Of a stretch of DNA of 64,000 nt, positions 36,822-45,428 are shown piece after piece; position 1 is the first letter of the stretch; each line of letters begins with the position of its first letter. Source of the DNA: Alphaproteobacteria bacterium. Lineage in GTDB: Bacteria > Pseudomonadota > Alphaproteobacteria > DSM-16000 > Inquilinaceae. The notes under the pieces were generated by a model. It worked only from the letters and a program-made list of their open reading frames with translations, searched no databases and was not told the DNA's origin. A program made the position numbers and the translations under genes. The stretch covers positions 1 to 64,000 of the forward strand of contig JANQGH010000066.1 of the NCBI GenBank assembly GCA_028277405.1, in the 5' to 3' direction.

Positions 36822-37514
36822 CTAGCGGATAACGCCGTCAAGGACCGCGCGGAAGCGCGGCTGCAAATGCTGCAGCAACAGGGCAGCGACGGCCTCGTCG
36901 GTCAGGTCCAGTGTGACGTCGTGGTCGACCAGGCGCACGCGGATGCCGATTTGCGGATCGTCCGCCGGCGAGAAGCTGACGCCCTCGCGCATCAGCTCGC
37001 TGGTGAGCGCGAGCACGAAGTCGGCCAGCTTGCCCTGGGTCGCCTCGTCCGGCTGGTGGCGCAGCGTGTCCAGGCCCATCACCTCCTCCGGCAGCACGAC
37101 CTCCAGCTTATCGTCCGGCTCGATCTTGGCGCCGTCGCGGACCCGGCCAACGATCTCCAGGATCATCTGGCGCAGCAGCTTTTGGTCATGCAGATCGTGG
37201 CTGACCAGCCGTTCGACGTCGCTGGAAAAGCGCTGCATGAGCTGGGATTTCAGGGCCAGGACGGTGTCGCGCATGGCCACCTTCAGCGCGTCCTTGCCGG
37301 CGGAGGTCAGGTCGTCGGCCTCCTTGCGCGCCTTTTCCAACCGTTCCTGCGCCTTGGCTTCGGCCTGCTGCACGATGGTTTGGGCCTGGGCCTTTGCCTC
37401 GTCGATGATGCGGTCGGCCTCTTCCCGGCCCGCCGTCGTGCCTTCCTCGCGCAGCCGGGCGATCAGTGCGTCGACACCCGACGCGATCGTCTGGTTCTTG
37501 GCCGCGTCGTTCAT
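36822..37514 (-). CDS. atpE: V/A-type ATPase peripheral stalk subunit E
   Basis: The 230-residue protein shows the E-subunit layout. Residues about 10-90 are a long Ala/Glu/Lys-rich coiled coil (ADRIIDEAKAQAQTIVQQAEAKAQE). A globular domain follows, with KLLRQMILEIVGRVRDG and LEVVLPEEV. It forms the peripheral stalk that holds the catalytic head to the membrane part. The start overlaps the K subunit stop (ATGA). No separate G/H partner gene was found, although E needs a second coiled-coil chain in well-studied enzymes. Confidence 0.92.
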   Translation of the reverse strand: MNDAAKNQTIASGVDALIARLREEGTTAGREEADRIIDEAKAQAQTIVQQAEAKAQERLEKARKEADDLTSAGKDALKVAMRDTVLALKSQLMQRFSSDVERLVSHDLHDQKLLRQMILEIVGRVRDGAKIEPDDKLEVVLPEEVMGLDTLRHQPDEATQGKLADFVLALTSELMREGVSFSPADDPQIGIRVRLVDHDVTLDLTDEAVAALLLQHLQPRFRAVLDGVIR

Positions 37515-37999
37515 TGCGAGGCCCCTGCGGCTGTCGATGCGGCGGTCGATGCCGCCTCAGGAATCGTGCCGGCGACGACCAGGGCGAAGATGAATACGAA
37601 GACGCCGAAACCCTCCACGATCGCCGCCGGCGCCAGCGACAGGCCGAAGATCTCGGGCTTTTCCTTCGCCGCGTTGATCGCTGACGCACACGCACGGCCT
37701 TGCCAGACGCCGCAGATCATCAGTGCGATGCCGGCCAGCAGGCCGACACCGAACAGGCCGCCGGCGTTGTCCGCGGTCACATCCCGGTTCAGCGTGAACA
37801 TGATCACGATGCCGTAAATGACGAAGGATGAGGGCAGCGCCGACAGGCCGATATAGCGGCCATAACCGCCCTCGGTTTCCAGCATCGCGCCGATGCCGGC
37901 CATGCCGGCCAGCGCACAGCCGATGATGCTGCCGATCGCCCCGATCGCCATGGGGGCGAAGATGCCGGTCCAACCGAACAGGATGACGAAATCGCTCAC
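37511..37999 (-). CDS. atpK: V/A-type ATPase membrane rotor subunit K (c)
   Basis: GTG 37999 overlaps the stop of subunit I (GTGA); longer in-frame openings upstream are shadows. The 162-residue proteolipid has two hairpins of two membrane helices each. The first is ILFGWTGIFAPMAIGAIGSIIGC..., the second contains FGLSLAPAAIVEGFGVFVF with the ion-carrying glutamate E129. The first hairpin lacks an equivalent acidic residue, as in V-type 16-kDa subunits. It forms the rotor ring of the Vo sector. Ion choice (H+ or Na+) cannot be settled by eye. Confidence 0.93.
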   Translation of the reverse strand: MSDFVILFGWTGIFAPMAIGAIGSIIGCALAGMAGIGAMLETEGGYGRYIGLSALPSSFVIYGIVIMFTLNRDVTADNAGGLFGVGLLAGIALMICGVWQGRACASAINAAKEKPEIFGLSLAPAAIVEGFGVFVFIFALVVAGTIPEAASTAASTAAGASQ

Positions 38000-39795
38000 C
38001 GTTGCACCTCCTTGCGGGCGAAGGCCCTGAAGGGATAGCCCTCGCCCTCCATGCCCCAATTGTAGAACTCGATGTAGTTGAGCCGCAGCCCGTGGACGAC
38101 GCCGCTCATGATCGCCAGGCCGATATTCAGCGTGTGGCCGATCAGCAGGATCAGAAGTTCCAGCAGCAGGCCCAGGCCCGGCACGTCGCCCGAAACCTCG
38201 CCGGCGAGCTGGTTGAAGGTCAGCGCCAGCGAGGCGCTGGCGAGGCCCAAGGCGAACAGCCGCATATAGCTCAAGACATCGCCGAAGGCCTTGGTGATGT
38301 CGGTGACCGCGCGCAGCCCGTCCAGCACCCGCCAGACCAGATCCAGCGGCTTCTTCAACGGCCGCTGGCTGGTGAACAGGAAGACGAAGGCGATGCCGAC
38401 CGCCACCAGGACGAAACCGACCGTCGCCGCATCGCCAGCGCCGCCGCCGGCATAGGCGGTGAAACCGCCGATCAGGAACAGGCTCCACCCCACCTTGGAC
38501 GCCATGAGCCCCAAATGCCGGCGGTTGTTGTAGGCGACGATCAGGTTGGCCAGCACCAGATGGGCCACGCCGACCGCGATCGACAGCTCCATCATGGCGT
38601 TGAAGTTCTGCAGGTTGATGACGTGCAGGGCCCCAAGCCAGGTGCCCGGGTCCGGCGTGACGCCGAAATAGCCGCCGACCAGCACGCCCCAGACGAACGA
38701 CCCGCCCAGCAGCCAGGCGAACAGGTTGCGCATGCGCTTGCCGCCGTCGCTGCGGCCCATTTTGCGCCAGATCAGACCCAGGAACACGGCCAGCACGACC
38801 GCGTAGCCCGCATCCGACAGGATCATGGCGAAGAACAGGGTGAACGAGAAGAACACGACCAGCGACGGGTCCCAGGTGCGGTAGCCCGGCGTCTGATAGA
38901 ACAGCGCCAGATCGGTGCCGGCGCCCAAAGCCGGCGGGTTCTTCAACAGGGTCGGCGGTTGCTCGTCGTCGGCGGGTTGCTCGGCCAGCATGGCCAGCCC
39001 GTGATCGTTCGCGAAGTCGCCGAGCCGTTCGAGATCGGCCACCGGTGCCCAGCCCTGGACGGCAAAGACGCCGTCTTCGTCGCGGGTCTGCTGGGTCGCG
39101 TGGTCCAGCGAAGCGGCGTTTTCCGCCGACGCCAGGTTCAGGTTGATCAAATAGATGTAGCGGGTCAGCGCCAGACGCCGCGCCATCAGCGCCTCGATCT
39201 CCGCCTCGGTCTCTTCAAGTTCAAATTGAAGCTCGTTCAGCGGCTTGCTGCCCGTGTGGGTGCGCGGCACCGGCAGCAGATCGGACGGTGGCTCGTCCCT
39301 GGCGATAAGCACCACATGGGTCCGCCGCTGGTCCCGGTGCACGATCTGCCACGGCAGGTCGATCTTCTGCAGTGCCTTGGTGCGGCCCGCCGGCAGGATA
39401 TAGAACCACAGCCGATAGCCGGCCAATTGCTCGTGCGGCGGAAACACCAGATCGCCCCACGGGGTCACATCCTTGATGCGCTGTTCCAGAAAGTCCCGCT
39501 TGTCGGTCGCCTCGCGCAGGCCCTGCTTGATCTCCAAGGCCTCGGCCGCGACCGCGGAGACATCGAACGAGGGATCGCGCGGCAGCTGACGGCGCTTGAC
39601 CTTGGTCCTGCTCAGGAAACGCAACGCCTGCACGACATCGTCGGCGTGCGGCGAGGCGGCGCGCTCGGGCTCCGCCGGCGGCGGCCGCAAAGGCACCAGA
39701 TGCAGGCAGCCAAGATCCTGCAGGCCGTTCAGGACGCGCTGCTTTTCCGTCGTCAGGCCGCAGACCGTGACCTTCTTCAGCGCCACGAGGGTCAT
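37996..39795 (-). CDS. atpI: V/A-type ATPase membrane stator subunit I (a)
   Basis: ATG 39795 (MTLVALKKVTVCGLTTEKQR) overlaps subunit D's stop (ATGA) and fixes the N-terminus; longer frames are shadows. The product is 599 residues. The N-terminal half (about 1-290) is the cytoplasmic arm, with coiled-coil segments. The C-terminal half has about seven or eight membrane spans, including FSYMRLFALGLASASLALTFN-type helix (SYMRLFALGLASASL near 535), where the conserved ion-channel arginine lies. It forms the ion half-channels against the K ring. Confidence 0.93.
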   Translation of the reverse strand: MTLVALKKVTVCGLTTEKQRVLNGLQDLGCLHLVPLRPPPAEPERAASPHADDVVQALRFLSRTKVKRRQLPRDPSFDVSAVAAEALEIKQGLREATDKRDFLEQRIKDVTPWGDLVFPPHEQLAGYRLWFYILPAGRTKALQKIDLPWQIVHRDQRRTHVVLIARDEPPSDLLPVPRTHTGSKPLNELQFELEETEAEIEALMARRLALTRYIYLINLNLASAENAASLDHATQQTRDEDGVFAVQGWAPVADLERLGDFANDHGLAMLAEQPADDEQPPTLLKNPPALGAGTDLALFYQTPGYRTWDPSLVVFFSFTLFFAMILSDAGYAVVLAVFLGLIWRKMGRSDGGKRMRNLFAWLLGGSFVWGVLVGGYFGVTPDPGTWLGALHVINLQNFNAMMELSIAVGVAHLVLANLIVAYNNRRHLGLMASKVGWSLFLIGGFTAYAGGGAGDAATVGFVLVAVGIAFVFLFTSQRPLKKPLDLVWRVLDGLRAVTDITKAFGDVLSYMRLFALGLASASLALTFNQLAGEVSGDVPGLGLLLELLILLIGHTLNIGLAIMSGVVHGLRLNYIEFYNWGMEGEGYPFRAFARKEVQR

Positions 39796-40397
39796 GCGGC
39801 GGCCTGCCGGTGATGTTTCGCCTTGGCGATCTTGGCGCGCACGACCGCGGCCCGTTCCGCGTCCGACAGATAGATCTCGATGCGCTTGATGTTCGCCCTT
39901 GTGCGCGGGATCAGAACCTTGTCGAATAAATTGACCCGCTGGGTCACCGTGCGCACGGCCTGGGCCAAAAGCTCCAGGCGGCTCTGTTCGACCTGCAAAC
40001 GCAGGCGCAGATCCAGCATCCGCTTCAAATCGTCGGCGACCTGGTCGACCCAATGGGGTTTGCCGAGGTAGGAGTATGGGCGGACATCGACCTGGGCGCC
40101 CGACAGGCGCGGCAGCCGAACGCCGACCACATTCTCCATCTCAACCTGAACATTAGAAACATGCACCAACGCATTGAGATCAATGTCAGTGTTGGCGAGC
40201 ATGGGCAGGCGATCGGCGACTTCGGCACGCAAATCCTCAACCTGCTTGGCAAGGTCGGCAATCGTCGCGGCCGTGCCGGCCCTCAGCGCGGTCAACTGCC
40301 GCCGCTTCAGGTCAAGCGACGGCAGAAAGCGCTCGAAGCCCTCAAGCCGGCGCTTCTCGTTCGTCAGGGAGGTCTTGCTGAGCTGCAGGCGGGCCAT
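39792..40397 (-). CDS. atpD: V/A-type ATPase central shaft subunit D
   Basis: The 201-residue protein is a long antiparallel coiled coil. It opens MARLQLSKTSLTNEKRRLEGFERFLPSLDLKRRQL, and it ends with NLFDKVLIPRTRANIKRIEIYLSDAERAAVVRAKIAK, the two signature helices of subunit D. It forms the rotating central stalk in the A3B3 head. It sits 14 bases after subunit B and overlaps subunit I. No F subunit gene, the usual partner of D, is found in this operon. Confidence 0.95.
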   Translation of the reverse strand: MARLQLSKTSLTNEKRRLEGFERFLPSLDLKRRQLTALRAGTAATIADLAKQVEDLRAEVADRLPMLANTDIDLNALVHVSNVQVEMENVVGVRLPRLSGAQVDVRPYSYLGKPHWVDQVADDLKRMLDLRLRLQVEQSRLELLAQAVRTVTQRVNLFDKVLIPRTRANIKRIEIYLSDAERAAVVRAKIAKAKHHRQAAA

Positions 40398-40411
40398 CGT
40401 CGTGCGTGGCG

Positions 40412-41839
40412 TCAGGCGGCGGAGGTTTCAGGCGTGGAGGTTTCAGGGGCGGAAGCTTCGGGGGTGTTGGGCGCCGGGGCGGCCGTACCCTCGTCCGCCG
40501 TTTGCCTCGGGAAGTACTTCTGAACCAGATCCTGCTTCATCAGCAGCTGTTCGGGCCGGAAGCACTCCGCCATGGTCTGCCAGCACAGGTCCAACGCCGG
40601 CTCCAGCGGCATCGAAACGTCGATATCCATGAAGCGCTGCCTGAACAGAACGCCGAACTTCAACAGCTGTTGGTCATAGTCGGACAGTTCGAAGGCCATG
40701 GCCTGCTTCTGCTCCGCATCGCGCGCGCCGGAATAGAGCCGGATCATGGTGTTCATGACCTGGCCGTGATCCTCGCGGGTGACCTTGCCGATCACGTGCT
40801 GTTTCAGGCGCGAGAGCGAACCGAAGGGATCAATGGCGCCGTCATGCAGGTAGAACTGCCCCTCGGTGATGTACCCGGTGTTGTCCGGCACCGGATGGGT
40901 GACGTCGTTGCCGGGCATGGTCGTAACGCTGAGGATCGTCACCGAGCCGCCGCTGGCGAAGTCGCAGGCCTTCTCGTAGCGCCGCGCGAGCTGGGAATAG
41001 AGATCACCCATATAGCCGCGGTTGGACGGCACCCGCTCCATGGCGATGCCGATCTCCTTCAAGGCATCGGCAAAGGCGGTCATGTCGGTCAGCAGCACCA
41101 GCACGCGCTTGCCCTCGTCAACCGCAAAGCGCTCCGCCACCGCCAGGGCCATATCGGGCACCAGCAGCCGTTCGACGATCGGGTCGGAGGCCTGGTTCAC
41201 GAACATGACCGTGCGGGCGAAGACGCCGGCATCCTCAAACCGGGTGCGGAAGAAGTGGTAGTCGTCGAAGATCAGCCCCAACCCGCCGAAGACGACGATG
41301 TCGGCGTCGGCCTGAATGCCGATGCGGGCCAACAGAGAATTGTAGGGCTCGCCGGCGACCGAGAAGATTGGGATCTTCTGGCTTTCCACCAAACAGTTGA
41401 AGACGTCGATCATCGGCACGTCGGTGCGGATCATCTTCGAGGCCAGAACGCGGCGCACCGGATTTACCGACGGCCCGCCAATCTCGACCTTCGGGTCCAT
41501 GGTCAGGTCGGGGCCGCTGTCCATCCGTTCGCCGTCGCCGCGAAAGACCCGGCCCAGAATGTTCTGCGAATAGGTCGCCTGCATCGGATGGCCCAGGAAG
41601 CGGACCGAGGCGCGGGTCGACAGGCCCTTGGTACCGGTGAAGACCTGCAGCGAAACGACCGTGTGATCGACGGCGATGACCTGGGCCGGCGATGGCGCGG
41701 AGTGCGCATCCTCCACCACGGCCAGATCGTGCAGCCGAACCGGCGGCGGCTCGCCCGGCTCGGGCACCGGTACATAGACCTTGATGATGTCGCCGACGAT
41801 CTCGAGCACGCGCGAGTATCGAACGAGGTTAAGCGCCAT
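40412..41839 (-). CDS. atpB: V/A-type ATPase non-catalytic subunit B
   Basis: The 475-residue protein opens RYSRVLEIVGDIIKVYVPVPEPGE and contains the B-subunit segments PVRRVLASKMIRTDVPMIDVFNCLVESQKIPIFSVAGEPYNSLLARI, where the P-loop is degenerate as expected. Other B-subunit features are VLVLLTDMTAFADALKEI and SRGYMGDLYSQLARRYEKA. It alternates with subunit A in the head and binds nucleotide without fast hydrolysis. It is the first gene of the operon, and an inverted repeat (41896-41915) lies 57 bases upstream. The C-terminal tail is Glu/Thr/Ala-rich and unusually repetitive (repeats of ETS/EAS). Confidence 0.95.
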   Translation of the reverse strand: MALNLVRYSRVLEIVGDIIKVYVPVPEPGEPPPVRLHDLAVVEDAHSAPSPAQVIAVDHTVVSLQVFTGTKGLSTRASVRFLGHPMQATYSQNILGRVFRGDGERMDSGPDLTMDPKVEIGGPSVNPVRRVLASKMIRTDVPMIDVFNCLVESQKIPIFSVAGEPYNSLLARIGIQADADIVVFGGLGLIFDDYHFFRTRFEDAGVFARTVMFVNQASDPIVERLLVPDMALAVAERFAVDEGKRVLVLLTDMTAFADALKEIGIAMERVPSNRGYMGDLYSQLARRYEKACDFASGGSVTILSVTTMPGNDVTHPVPDNTGYITEGQFYLHDGAIDPFGSLSRLKQHVIGKVTREDHGQVMNTMIRLYSGARDAEQKQAMAFELSDYDQQLLKFGVLFRQRFMDIDVSMPLEPALDLCWQTMAECFRPEQLLMKQDLVQKYFPRQTADEGTAAPAPNTPEASAPETSTPETSAA

Positions 41840-41895
41840 GGGACTCTACCGCTCCATGCTCTCGGTCGGGGGGCACCATCTGAGCGAGATAACGC

Positions 41896-41915
41896 ACTTG
41901 GTTAGTAAACCAAGT
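41896..41915. promoter_or_regulatory. Inverted repeat upstream of the V-ATPase operon
   Basis: ACTTGGTT (41896-41903) and AACCAAGT (41908-41915) form a perfect 8-bp inverted repeat with a 4-base centre. It lies upstream of the V-ATPase B gene and downstream of the HlyD stop, on the same strand. The short spacer and symmetry suit a dimeric repressor site; a HlyD terminator is less likely, as no U-run follows. Confidence 0.45.
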
Positions 41916-41980
41916 CGACGGTCCCTGCTACGATGAATTCGGTTGCGGGTTTGGATTGAAACATGTGGCGACCCGGCCGG

Positions 41981-43291
41981 TCAGCCCTCGCGGAAGGCCC
42001 GATTGAACGTGTCGATCAGCGGGGTGATCAGGTAATCCACCACCGTGCGATCGCCGGTCGTGATGAAAACCTCGACAGGCATGCCGGGACGCAGCTCGAC
42101 AAAGTCCGGCAAAGTGTCCAGGTCCTCCGGCGTGACCCGTACGCGGGCGGCATAATAGGGCGGCTGGGTTTCGGTGCCGGCGACGGAGTCGGCCGACAGC
42201 GCGACCACCTCGCCCTCAAGCGGCAGCAGGTTGCGCTGCGGATAGGCGGTCAGGACGACCCTGGCCTGCTGGCCCATCTGAACGTCGTCGATGTCCGTCA
42301 GAAGCACCTGGGCCTCGACCAGTAAATCCTCATGCAGCGGCACGATATCCAACAGCGGCTCGCCGGGGCTGACGACCCCACCCGTCGTGCGCACCTGAAG
42401 CCCGACGACGGTGCCGGTGATCGGCGCCGTGATCAGCGTTCGATCGAGTATGTCACCGGACGCCGTCAGTTGCTCCTGGATCGTCGCCCGCTCCGCCTGC
42501 ACCTGCACCAACTGGTCGCCGACCTCTTGCAGAAGATCCGTCTCCAGGCTGATCAACTGCAGTTCCGTCTCGCCGATGCGCAGCTCGGCCGTCGCGATCG
42601 AGGCCTCGTTGACCGCGCGGGAGCCCTCGATCTGCGCCGACTCGCGCTGTAGCGCAAGCAGGCGCGGCATGCGTTCCAGCCCTCGGTCCAGAAGCGATTG
42701 CACACTCTCGACCTCCTGGGCGATCAAGGCCAGTTGGTCGTCCTGTGCCGCGATCTGGTTGCGCAGACCATCGATCTGGGCATGAAGCTGATCGATGCGC
42801 TGGCGCAGGATCCGCTCCTGCTCGTCGAGATTGTCGCGACGCACCTGGAACATCAGTACCTGGCTCTCGACAATCGAGTCCGGCACACCCGTGACCAGAT
42901 CGGTCGAATCCGTCGCCGGATCCCAATCCGTCAAGCCGGTCTGTTCGGCAATAAGGCGCGCCTCAAGTGCACGCAGATTGTTGTCCTGGCCGCGCAGCTG
43001 TTCGAACATGGCGCGCGCCTGCAGGGCGCTGAGCACGATCAGCGGCGCGCCCTCCGTAACCAGGTCTCCGTCGCGAACCTCGATGGCCTCGACGATACCG
43101 CCCTCGAGATGCTGGATGGTGCGGCGATAGCCCTCCGGGCTGATCGTGCCCGTGGCGATGGCGGCGCCGGAGATCGGCGCCGACCACGACCAGTAGGCAA
43201 GCCCGCCGAAAAACAGCAACAGGACGACCAGGCCGATCAGGATCGGCGCCCTGAGCGACCTGCCGATGCTTTTTTTCGCAACGCCGATCAC
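41981..43291 (-). CDS. HlyD family type I secretion periplasmic adaptor
   Basis: The 436-residue protein starts at GTG 43291, overlapping the ABC gene stop (GTGA). One membrane span (about 15-36) is followed by YRRTIQHLEGGIVEAIEVRDGDLVTEGAPLIVL, the lipoyl half-motif. A long coiled-coil hairpin (about 95-270) and a beta-barrel end (RVRVTPEDLDTLPDFVELRPGMPVEVFI) complete the HlyD/PrtE layout. It links the inner-membrane ABC exporter to an outer-membrane TolC-type channel, which is not encoded here. Confidence 0.93.
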   Translation of the reverse strand: MIGVAKKSIGRSLRAPILIGLVVLLLFFGGLAYWSWSAPISGAAIATGTISPEGYRRTIQHLEGGIVEAIEVRDGDLVTEGAPLIVLSALQARAMFEQLRGQDNNLRALEARLIAEQTGLTDWDPATDSTDLVTGVPDSIVESQVLMFQVRRDNLDEQERILRQRIDQLHAQIDGLRNQIAAQDDQLALIAQEVESVQSLLDRGLERMPRLLALQRESAQIEGSRAVNEASIATAELRIGETELQLISLETDLLQEVGDQLVQVQAERATIQEQLTASGDILDRTLITAPITGTVVGLQVRTTGGVVSPGEPLLDIVPLHEDLLVEAQVLLTDIDDVQMGQQARVVLTAYPQRNLLPLEGEVVALSADSVAGTETQPPYYAARVRVTPEDLDTLPDFVELRPGMPVEVFITTGDRTVVDYLITPLIDTFNRAFREG

Positions 43292-45009
43292 GTGCCGGTC
43301 CTCAGCTGCACCGCCTTCGGCGTGATTTCCGCCAGCACCTCGTCGCGGCCGCCGAACTTGGTCATGCGGCCCTGCTGCAGCACCAGAAGCTTGTCCATAT
43401 GGCGCACCAGCGATGGCCTGTGGGCGATCAACAGCACGGTCGCGTTGCGCTCCTTCAGGCCCTGGATCGCCCGCTGCAGAGCCAGTTCGCCTTCCTGGTC
43501 CAGATGGGCGGCCGCCTCGTCCAGGATAACCACGGCAGGGTCACCGAACAGGGCACGGGCGAGGCCGATACGCTGGCGCTGGCCGCCCGACAGCGGCACG
43601 CCCCCGGCACCGATCGGCGTCTCATAGCCGGCCGGCAGCGCCAGGATCAGCTCGTGCGCGCCGGCCTTCGTGGCCGCTTCAACCACCGTTTCCGGCTCCG
43701 CCTTGCTCAGCCGGGCAATCGTCTCGGCCACGGTCGCCGGCGGCAGCCCGACATCCTGCGGCAGGTAGCCGATATGGGCGCCAAGCGTATCGGGATCCCA
43801 TTGATCGAGCGAGGCCCCGTCCAGCCTGACCGTACCCATGGTCGGGACGTAAAGACCGGCGATCATGCGGCACAGGGTGCTCTTGCCAGCGCCGGACGGG
43901 CCTACAATGCCGAGCGCATCGCCCGGGTCGAGGCTGAAATTGACGCCGTGCAGCAAGAATGCGTCGACCGAGGCCGCCCCGGGCGGCCGGTAGGCGAGCT
44001 GGGTGACATTGATGCGGCCCTTGGGCGCCGGCAGCGGCAGCTTTTGGGCTTCACTTGGCCCGTCGATCAGCAACGGCTTCAGGCGACGCCACGCCAGGCG
44101 CGCGGTCATGAAACCACGCCAGGCGGTGATTGACTGGTCGATTGGCGCCAGGGCGCGGCCCAGCAGGATGCTGGCGGCGATCATGCCGCCGGGGGTCAGT
44201 TGCGCCTGTAGGACCAGATAGGCGCCCAGCGCCAGGATGCCGACCTGCACCATCTGGCGCAGGCCCTTGGCCGTGCCCGTGACCATGGCACTGCGCTCGT
44301 TCAGCCCGCGCTGCATCTCCGACGCCTCGTGGCGCGCATGGTCCCAGCGCTCGGCCAGCGGCTGGCGCATGCCCAGCGCGGTGACCGCCTCGGACTGTTC
44401 GATCGCGGCATCCACCTGCCGTTGGGCGATCATCACCCGTTCCAGCGTCTTGGCCTGATGCTTGCGCGTGGTCAACTCGCCGATCAGGCCGATGATGAAC
44501 AGGATGACCGCCATCGTGGTCGCGAAGATGCCGATCCATGGGTGCAGCAGCCACAGCACGGCGATGAAGATCGGCGTCCAGGGCGCGTCGAAGAACGGGA
44601 AGAGCGTGGGTGCGGAAACGAAATTGCGTACCTGCTGAAGATCGCGCACCCCCTGCCCCGTGCCGGGCGTGCCACGCAACCGTGCGGCCAGCGCGGCCAT
44701 CAGGGTCGGCTTGGCCAACGTGTCTTCCAGCCAGGCGCCGGCGCGGGCCAGAATGCGCCCGCGCACCCATTCCAGGAAGCCGTAGGCGACGAAGGCCACC
44801 ACCGCGATCACGGTTAGCAGAATCAGCGTTTCGACCCGTTGGCTGGACAGGACCCGGTCGAACACCACCATCATGAAGATCGGGCTGACCAGCATCAGCA
44901 GGTTCACGAACGCGCTGAAAAAGGCCGTCCAAACGAATGCCTGCTTCAGCGGCCGGACAGCGTCCTCGAATGCCTGCTCGTTGTCGCCAGTCTTCGCCGC
45001 TCGCGCCAT
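43288..45009 (-). CDS. Type I secretion ABC transporter (PrtD-type permease/ATPase)
   Basis: The 573-residue protein has a membrane domain (about 25-310, six spans) and a nucleotide-binding domain. That domain has Walker A GPSGAGKST (about 366-374), signature LSGGQRQRIGLARAL (about 469-483) and Walker B VVILDEAAAHLD (about 490-501), plus an H-loop in LLIAHRPSL. There is no N-terminal C39 peptidase domain, matching PrtD/AprD exporters for RTX-type substrates. With the HlyD gene it forms a two-gene operon. No RTX substrate or TolC gene is in the window. Confidence 0.93.
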   Translation of the reverse strand: MARAAKTGDNEQAFEDAVRPLKQAFVWTAFFSAFVNLLMLVSPIFMMVVFDRVLSSQRVETLILLTVIAVVAFVAYGFLEWVRGRILARAGAWLEDTLAKPTLMAALAARLRGTPGTGQGVRDLQQVRNFVSAPTLFPFFDAPWTPIFIAVLWLLHPWIGIFATTMAVILFIIGLIGELTTRKHQAKTLERVMIAQRQVDAAIEQSEAVTALGMRQPLAERWDHARHEASEMQRGLNERSAMVTGTAKGLRQMVQVGILALGAYLVLQAQLTPGGMIAASILLGRALAPIDQSITAWRGFMTARLAWRRLKPLLIDGPSEAQKLPLPAPKGRINVTQLAYRPPGAASVDAFLLHGVNFSLDPGDALGIVGPSGAGKSTLCRMIAGLYVPTMGTVRLDGASLDQWDPDTLGAHIGYLPQDVGLPPATVAETIARLSKAEPETVVEAATKAGAHELILALPAGYETPIGAGGVPLSGGQRQRIGLARALFGDPAVVILDEAAAHLDQEGELALQRAIQGLKERNATVLLIAHRPSLVRHMDKLLVLQQGRMTKFGGRDEVLAEITPKAVQLRTGT

Positions 45010-45428
45010 GCGGAAATCCCCGAACTACAGTTCCCAGAGTAATGTGGTCAAACCGACAGCGGATTGCCTACGGATACTAGCATTTTACCGCCAGAAACCG
45101 AACTATGAATAAGCTCCGAGGGCCAATGCTACAATGCTCATGTGTCGAGGCGAGGCCTGAAAAGCCTGGGCGTTAGCAACGCCGACCTTAAGGCGGATGT
45201 ATGACACATTCATGGATCCCCTGCCCCAAAGCCACCTCCGACGCGCAAACAGTCAGGTCATCTTCGCCAGGGCTACAAACCTCTCTTGGCCAGCACGCGG
45301 CCCGGCCATAGAGGCCAAGGCCGGGCATGATTCAAGCAAAAATTGCCTCTTTGCGCCAGCCTCCTATAAAATTGCACCTATTGCCGTCGTTGGCATGGCC
45401 GACTTAACCGGACATTCCCGTCAACCGG
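45010..45428. other. Intergenic region between the cyclase and type I secretion genes
   Basis: No convincing protein-coding frame was found; an 89-residue plus-strand frame (45197-45466) lacks a ribosome site and family resemblance. The region holds two structured stretches: a possible branched RNA (45140-45209, separate entry) and a perfect 8-bp GC-rich hairpin, GCCCGGCC (45300-45307) with GGCCGGGC (45319-45326). The latter lies about 100 bases downstream of the cyclase and may help end its transcript. Confidence 0.5.
45140..45209. ncRNA. Candidate branched structured RNA
   Basis: A closing stem ATGTGTC/GACACAT (45140-45146 with 45203-45209) encloses two hairpins: AGGC/GCCT (45153-45156 with 45164-45167) and GGCGTT/AACGCC (45169-45174 with 45178-45183). 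It matches no riboswitch or tRNA I know. Its location, upstream of the type I secretion operon and downstream of the cyclase, would suit a leader or small RNA. The strand is not determined. Confidence 0.25.

Noticed and set aside
45140..45209. tRNA-like reading of the 70-base structured stretch
   Set aside because: Although the length and 7-bp closing stem recall a tRNA, there is no T-arm GTTC-type sequence and no CCA-adjacent features.
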